A stretch of 64,000 bases of DNA from Prosopocoilus inquinatus (taxonomy: Eukaryota; Arthropoda; Insecta; Coleoptera; Lucanidae), in contig CM069880.1 of assembly GCA_036172665.1 (NCBI GenBank), positions 4,714,501 through 4,778,500 on the forward strand. Direction: 5' to 3'. The notes under the pieces are model-generated. The model saw only the letters and a program-made list of their open reading frames with translations, did no database searches and had not been told where the DNA came from. Within the stretch, counting starts at the first letter, position 1. Every line of letters starts with the position of its first letter. This document shows positions 61,051 through 64,000 of this stretch, piece after piece. A program made the translations under genes and the position numbers.

Positions 61051-64000
61051 ATTTGCGTTGTTCCTGTGATGTATCTAATCGATGCTTACTTATCTAATAT
61101 GTTAATTGACGTTCCAACGGACTCCAGTAACTCTGATGTGAGATACGAAGTTTTCGGACGCAGCGTAAGCTGGAAATAGTTTTGAACGAAACAATACGTA
61201 TTAGCGTTGTTCCTGTGATGTATCTAATCGATCCTTAGTAATCTATCATGTTATTTGACGTTACGATGGACTCCAGTAACTCTGATGTGAGATACGAAGT
61301 TTTCGGACGCAGCGGAAGCTGGAAATAGTTTTGAAGGAAATAACACGTATTAACGTTGTTCCTGTGATGTATCTAATCGATCCTTACTTATCTAATATGT
61401 TGTTTGACGTTTCAACGGACTCCAGTAACTCTGATGTGAGATACGAATTTCTCGCACTCGGCAGAAGCTGGAAATAGTTTTGAACGAAACAGCAAGTATT
61501 AGCATTGTTCCTGTGATGTATCTAATCGATCCTTACTTATCTATCATGTTATTTGACGTTACGATGGACTCCAGTAACTCTGATGTGAGATACGAAGTTT
61601 TCGGACGCAGCTGAAGCTAGAAATAGTTTTGAAGGAAATAACACGTATTATCGTTGTTCCTGTGATGTATCTAATCGATCCTTACTTATCTAATATGTTA
61701 ATTGAACTTTCAACGGACTCCAGTAACTCTGATGTGAGATACGAAGTTCTCGCACTCAGCAGAAGCTGGAAATAGTTTTGAACGAAACAATACGTATTAG
61801 CGTTGTTCCTGTGATGTATCTAATCGATCCTTATTAATCTATCATGTTATTTGACGTTACGATGGACTCCAGTAACTCTGATGTGAGATACGAAGTTTTC
61901 GGACGCAGCGGAAGCTGGAAATAGTTTTGAACGAAATAACACGTATTAGCGTTGTTCCTGTGATGTATCTAACCGATCCTTACTTATCTAATATGTTAAT
62001 TGACGTTACGAAGGACTCCAGTAACTATGATGTGAGAAACGAAGTTTTCGGACGCAGCGGAAGCTGGAAATAGTTTTGAACGAAACAACACGTATTAGAG
62101 TTGTTCGTGTGATGTATCTAATCGATCCTTACTTATCTACTATGTTATTTGACGTTACGATGGACTCCAGTAACTCTGATGTGAGATACGAAGTTCTCGA
62201 ACTCAGCAGAAGCTGGAAATAGTTTTGAACGAAACAACACGTATTAGCGTTGTTCCTGTGATGTATCTAATCGATCCTTACTTATCTATCACGTTATTTG
62301 ACGTTACGATGGACTCCAGTAACTCTGATGTGAGAGACGAAGTTTTCGGACGCAGCGGAATCTGGAAACAGTTTTGAACGAAATAACACGTATTAGCGTT
62401 GTTCCTGTGATGTATCTAATCGTTTCTTACTTATCTAATATGTTATTTGACGTTTCAACGGACTCCAGTAACTCAGATGTGAGATACGAAGTTCTCGCAC
62501 TCAGCAGAAGCTGGAAATAGTTTTGAACGAAACAACACGTATTAGCGTTATTCCTGTGATGTATCTAATCGATCCTTACTTATCTATCATGTTATTTGAC
62601 GTTACGATGGACTCCAGTAACTCTGATGTGAGATGCGAAATATTCGGACGCAGCGGAAGCTGGAAATAGTTTTGAACGAAACAACACGTATTAGCGTCAT
62701 TCCTGTGATGTATCTAATCGATCCTTACTTATCTATCAAGTTATTTGACGTTACGATGGACTCCAGTAACTCTGATGTGAGAAACGAAGTTTTTGGACGC
62801 AGCGGAAGCTGGAAATAGTTTTGAACGAAACTACACGTATTAGCGTTGTTCGTGTGATGTATCTAATCGATCCTTACTTATCTACTATCTTATTTGACGT
62901 TTCAACGGACTCCAGTAACTCAGATGTGAGATACGAAGTTCTCGCACTCAGCAGAAGCTGGAAATAGTTTTGAACGAAACAACACGTATTAGCGTTATTC
63001 CTGTGATGTTTCTAATCGATCCTTACTTATCTAAAATGTTATTTGACGTTTCAACGGACTCCAGTAACTCTGGTGTGCGATACTATGTACTCGGACTCAG
63101 CAGGAGCTGGAAATAGTTTTGAACGAAACAATTCGTATTAGCGTTGTTCCTGTGATGTATCTAATCGATCCTTACTAATCTATCATGTTATTTGACGTTA
63201 CGATGGACTCCAGTAACTCTGATGTGAGATACGAAGTTTTCGGACGCAGCGGAAGCTGGAAATAGTTTTGAAGGAAATAACACCTATTAACGTTGTTCCT
63301 GTGATGTATCTAGTCGATCCTTACTTATCTAATATGTTGTTTGACGTTTCAACGGACTCCAGTAACTCTGATGTGAGATACGAATTTCTCGCACTCAGCA
63401 GAAGCTGGAAATAGTTTTGAACGAAACAACAAGTATTAGCATTGTTCCTGTGATGTATCTAATCGATCCTTACTTATCTATCATGTTATTTGACGTTACG
63501 ATGGACTCCAGTAACTCTGATGCGAGATACGAAGTTTTCGGACGCAGCTGAAGCTAGAAATAGTTTTGAAGGAAATAACACGTATTATCGTTGTTCCTGT
63601 GATGTATCTAATCGATCCTTACTTATCTAATATGTTGTTTGACGTTTCAACGGACTCCAGTAACTCTGATGTGAGATACGAAGTTCTCGCACTCAGCAGA
63701 AGCTGGAAATAGTATTGAACGAAACAACACGTATTAGCATTGTTCCTGTGATGTATCTAATCTATCCTTACTTATCTATCATGTTATTTGACGTTACGAT
63801 GGACTCCAGTAACTCTGATGTGAGATACGAAGTTTTCGGACGCAGCGGAAGCTAGAAATAGTTTTGAACGAAATAACACGTATTAGCGTTGTTCCTGTGA
63901 TGTATCTAATCGATCCTTACTTATCTAATATGTTACTTGACGTTCCAACGGACTCCAGTAACTCTGATGTGAGATACGAAGTTCTCGCACTCAGCAGAAG
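61046..64000. repeat. 149-bp satellite array, right end of window
   Basis: About 20 monomers continuing past the right edge in the same orientation and type alternation. The first monomer (acgtatttgcgttg, cgatgcttac, gttaattgacg) is a variant also seen at 33,45-33,5 kb, 40,0 kb and 43,16 kb. Unlike the left side of the retrotransposon, no spacer-adjacent monomer types appear. Some monomers have private changes (cagctgaagctag at about 61610 and 63546; cgatactatgtactcgg at 63080). No gene is visible. Confidence 0.95.

Overview
The window is eukaryotic heterochromatin, almost certainly from an insect or a close arthropod relative. About 52 of 64 kb is one head-to-tail satellite with a 149-bp monomer, all in a single orientation. 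Two monomer types (A and B) mostly alternate, giving a 298-bp dimer. The arthropod assignment is an inference from the BEL/Pao LTR retrotransposon, its primer-binding site matching a tRNA-Tyr 3' end as I recall it from flies, and the general character of the repeats. I see no host protein-coding gene and no RNA gene.

Layout. (1) 1-25,000: strongly homogenised higher-order satellite. It carries three near-identical copies of a 954-bp insertion, a 5'-truncated non-LTR retrotransposon (LINE) 3' end, at 1551-2504, 12474-13427 and 16103-17056. All three share the same junctions and the same ATAC target repeat, so one insertion was amplified with the satellite. A 7.7-kb stretch (1-7736) recurs at 14553-22288 with no difference in the parts I compared. 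(2) 25,000-31,406: same satellite, more heterogeneous monomers, including a 7-monomer unit (1024 bp) in tandem. (3) 31,407-54,942: composite array in which four copies of a 1440-bp non-satellite spacer (31407, 37682, 46637, 53503) alternate with blocks of about 32, 50 and 36 monomers. The monomers next to the spacers are diagnostic and conserved, so spacer plus flanks behave as one higher-order unit. (4) 55,107-61,045: a 5,939-bp BEL/Pao LTR retrotransposon on the minus strand, inserted into a monomer, with 259-bp LTRs, a CACGT target-site duplication, a candidate primer-binding site, gag-protease and pol. Its coding region has one visible break, a change of frame inside the protease region. 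(5) 61,046-64,000: satellite again.

Functionally, only the BEL/Pao element encodes recognisable machinery: Gag, aspartic protease, reverse transcriptase, RNase H and integrase. The LINE remnants contain only the C-terminal end of the reverse transcriptase, downstream of the catalytic residues, and cannot be active. The main interest is the nested history: a dimeric satellite, two unrelated sequences captured into it and amplified as part of higher-order units, junctions that look like unequal-crossover scars, and one late LTR-element insertion. Coordinates of element and spacer junctions are exact to within a few bases; limits of satellite-internal duplications are approximate.
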